Assembly (NCBI RefSeq): GCF_003171515.1
Contig: NC_089390.1
Location: forward strand, 1,984,001 to 2,048,000
Origin: Pyrenophora tritici-repentis
Lineage: Eukaryota; Ascomycota; Dothideomycetes; Pleosporales; Pleosporaceae
DNA length: 64,000 nucleotides
Direction of reading: 5' to 3'
In this document: piece after piece, positions 62,539 to 64,000 of the stretch
How the letters are laid out: each line of letters begins with the position of its first letter
Position numbering within the stretch: the first letter of the stretch is position 1
Notes under the pieces: generated by a model
What the model saw: the letters and a program-made list of their open reading frames with translations, nothing else
Databases searched by the model: none
What the model was told of the DNA's origin: nothing
Translations under genes and position numbers: made by a program

Positions 62539-64000
62539 CTCTCCTTTAACTGCCAAAAAATACTTTTTTAATAAATTCGTTCGTCAAGACGTGTATCGCT
62601 GGCGTGACGTTGGCACTACTTTATCTTGCTAGGCGGGATTCAAAGCACTCGTCGCCGGTCTTGAAAGAATGCGATGATAGTGATTGACAGCCACCAGCCC
62701 AGGGATTCTTAGCGCATATATATGAAGAAACAAGTCAGGAGGGCAGACGCAGCTGCGGTGTCATCGCCCGCTGCTATGCAACCAAATTGCAGCATCTAGT
62801 CTGGCCATTATCTCCGAGGTCCACTGACTCCACCGATGTGGCTAGCGGGGGCCATGTCTCCTCCCCCTCGGTGGACGGCGTTTGTTTAAGAGCGAGACAG
62901 CGACGTGTGGGGACGATGCGCTGCAGAAGGGCCGCTCCGAGCATTCTCAGCCCTTCTCTACGCCTAACTTCAGCGCCCTCGTAATATCGCCGAACGCATT
63001 CAGCATGCAACCTGTTTCTGCTCGTGTTGGTCTTCGGCCGAAGCATGTTGGACGGATGTTCGTGAATGACGGCCCGCCGACACACCCGTATAAACTCTGA
63101 CAAGGCGTGTCTTATGCGCGATCCTACGCGCTCCTGAGTTTCGTGAAAACATCATCGGAGCCTATAAGTGACCGACCCCGTCAGCCTCATAAGTGGGCAG
63201 GCGCCCATATCGAAAGTCGGAGTGGCAACCTGGTCGGCGGTGGTTGGTGGATGACCTTGGTAAGCGGTCGGTATCCGATGCGCTGATAATGTCGCTTGTG
63301 TCCTATCTCCTAAATCCATGGTATGTACGTCCATCTCTTGTGTCTTGGCTGGTGCACGACAGGCTGAGCCGAAACCAGGGAACAGGGAATGAAACCGATG
63401 AGAAGGTAAGAAAGACGGGCCTGAAGACCGAAAGAAGAATGTGGGAGACATGGTGGGATGTAATCAAACACTTACTCTGCGACTTACTGTGGTGATGTCT
63501 TACCTCTGCCATCATCCCCGAGACAGCAAGTGCGGCCGACGTGGAGTTCGTGGTACCGTGCCCCTCGTCGGCCGTCTACCCTTCATTTTCCAGCGACGCC
63601 CATCGCCCAGCGCACCACCCTCTCGTAGCTTTGGTCAGTAAGTAACAACGACCAGATTCCCAGAGAAGAAGATAGGGCGATGTCGTTGTAATTAAGTTGA
63701 TCAGCAAACGGTCCTATTGCGGTGATGTTGCCGTTTCCCCAATCAACCACGTCGCTCAACCAGGTCCTCCCGCTGCTGCTGACGCTGACACCCCGAGGCC
63801 GAGTCAGACCCAGGCTGATGTCGCACATGGTAGAAGTTTTATAGATGGGGTGATCGTCAGGCGAGTTGCAGGGCTGGGCTCTGGTTTGTATTTGAAGGCA
63901 ATCGCACCTGAACATGTCGGCCTGGACCCGGGTCTCCTCTCGGGATTCCTTCCGCCGCCACGGCTTCAGATGTGGGTTCAAGACAACGAGCTTTTTGATG
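62539..64000. other. Right edge, upstream of the DHA1 transporter
   Basis: About 1.46 kb holds the presumed promoter of the transporter and no supportable gene. An imperfect inverted repeat lies at 62829-62875 (see separate entry). Minus-strand frames near 63583-63981 are the longest here, but their start is at the window edge and nothing about them is recognised. A gene beginning beyond the window is possible. Confidence 0.4.
62829..62875. repeat. Imperfect inverted repeat upstream of the DHA1 transporter
   Basis: The 8-base arm TCCACCGA (62829-62836) is the exact reverse complement of TCGGTGGA (62868-62875), about 290 bases upstream of the transporter start. The inner sequence adds a run of G's facing a run of C's immediately inside the right arm, so the stem could be longer with a bulge. 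It could be a regulatory palindrome or a chance hairpin. Confidence 0.4.

Noticed and set aside
63583..63981. Minus-strand frame of 132 codons at the right edge
   Set aside because: It has no recognised motif and its start lies within a few bases of the window end, so it cannot be judged.

Overview
The window is nuclear DNA of a filamentous ascomycete, probably Dothideomycetes and perhaps Pleosporales. The reasons are dense intron-containing genes on both strands, short introns (about 47-110 nt) with GT-AG ends and CTRAC-like branch sites, and fungal gene families throughout (UCS myosin chaperone, Nud1/Cdc11 scaffold, Kcs1, alkaline ceramidase, sugar porter and DHA1 MFS transporters). The order is inferred from protein resemblance alone. 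Exon joins were worked out by hand from splice motifs, reading phase and protein continuity.

Left part (1-12.5 kb). A small four-cysteine secreted protein lies at 1700-1960. ORC6 follows (3334-4421), then an unrecognised four-exon protein with an N-terminal hydrophobic segment (4501-5936), a CYP504-like cytochrome P450 (6342-8151) and an ABM-fold protein (8616-9266). A decayed phosphotransferase (APH-like) relic lies at about 9977-10615. A stretch with no supportable gene runs from 10.6 to 12.5 kb.

Middle part (12.5-32 kb). This holds a surface protein with a Cys-rich ectodomain, one membrane span and an SH3 domain; a C2H2 transcription factor with a very Cys-rich N-terminal half; and a small protein with an N-myristoylation-type start. 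VPS25 (ESCRT-II), a class III aminotransferase, an epoxide hydrolase and a multi-span membrane protein come next. They are followed by a class 1A-type dihydroorotate dehydrogenase and a secreted protein that looks like a very divergent ASKHA (Hsp70/actin-type) ATPase.

Right part (32-64 kb). Large conserved housekeeping genes come first: Kcs1 inositol hexakisphosphate kinase, a disordered nuclear-type protein, a Nud1/Cdc11 spindle-pole scaffold and a UNC-45/She4/Rng3 myosin chaperone. Then come a small four-span-type membrane protein, a C2H2 protein resembling the INO80-associated Iec1, a pyridoxal-reductase-like aldo-keto reductase, an alkaline ceramidase containing a 13-nt micro-exon, an intron-containing tRNA-Pro(AGG), and a convergent pair of MFS transporters. 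Two introns (in the aldo-keto reductase and the sugar porter) use GC-AG ends, and both are missed if only GT donors are allowed.

I see no CRISPR array, intact transposon or complete secondary-metabolite cluster. I cannot claim a wholly new system. The best candidates for undescribed biology are the secreted ASKHA-like protein, the Cys-rich zinc-finger regulator, the SH3 surface protein and the small secreted protein.
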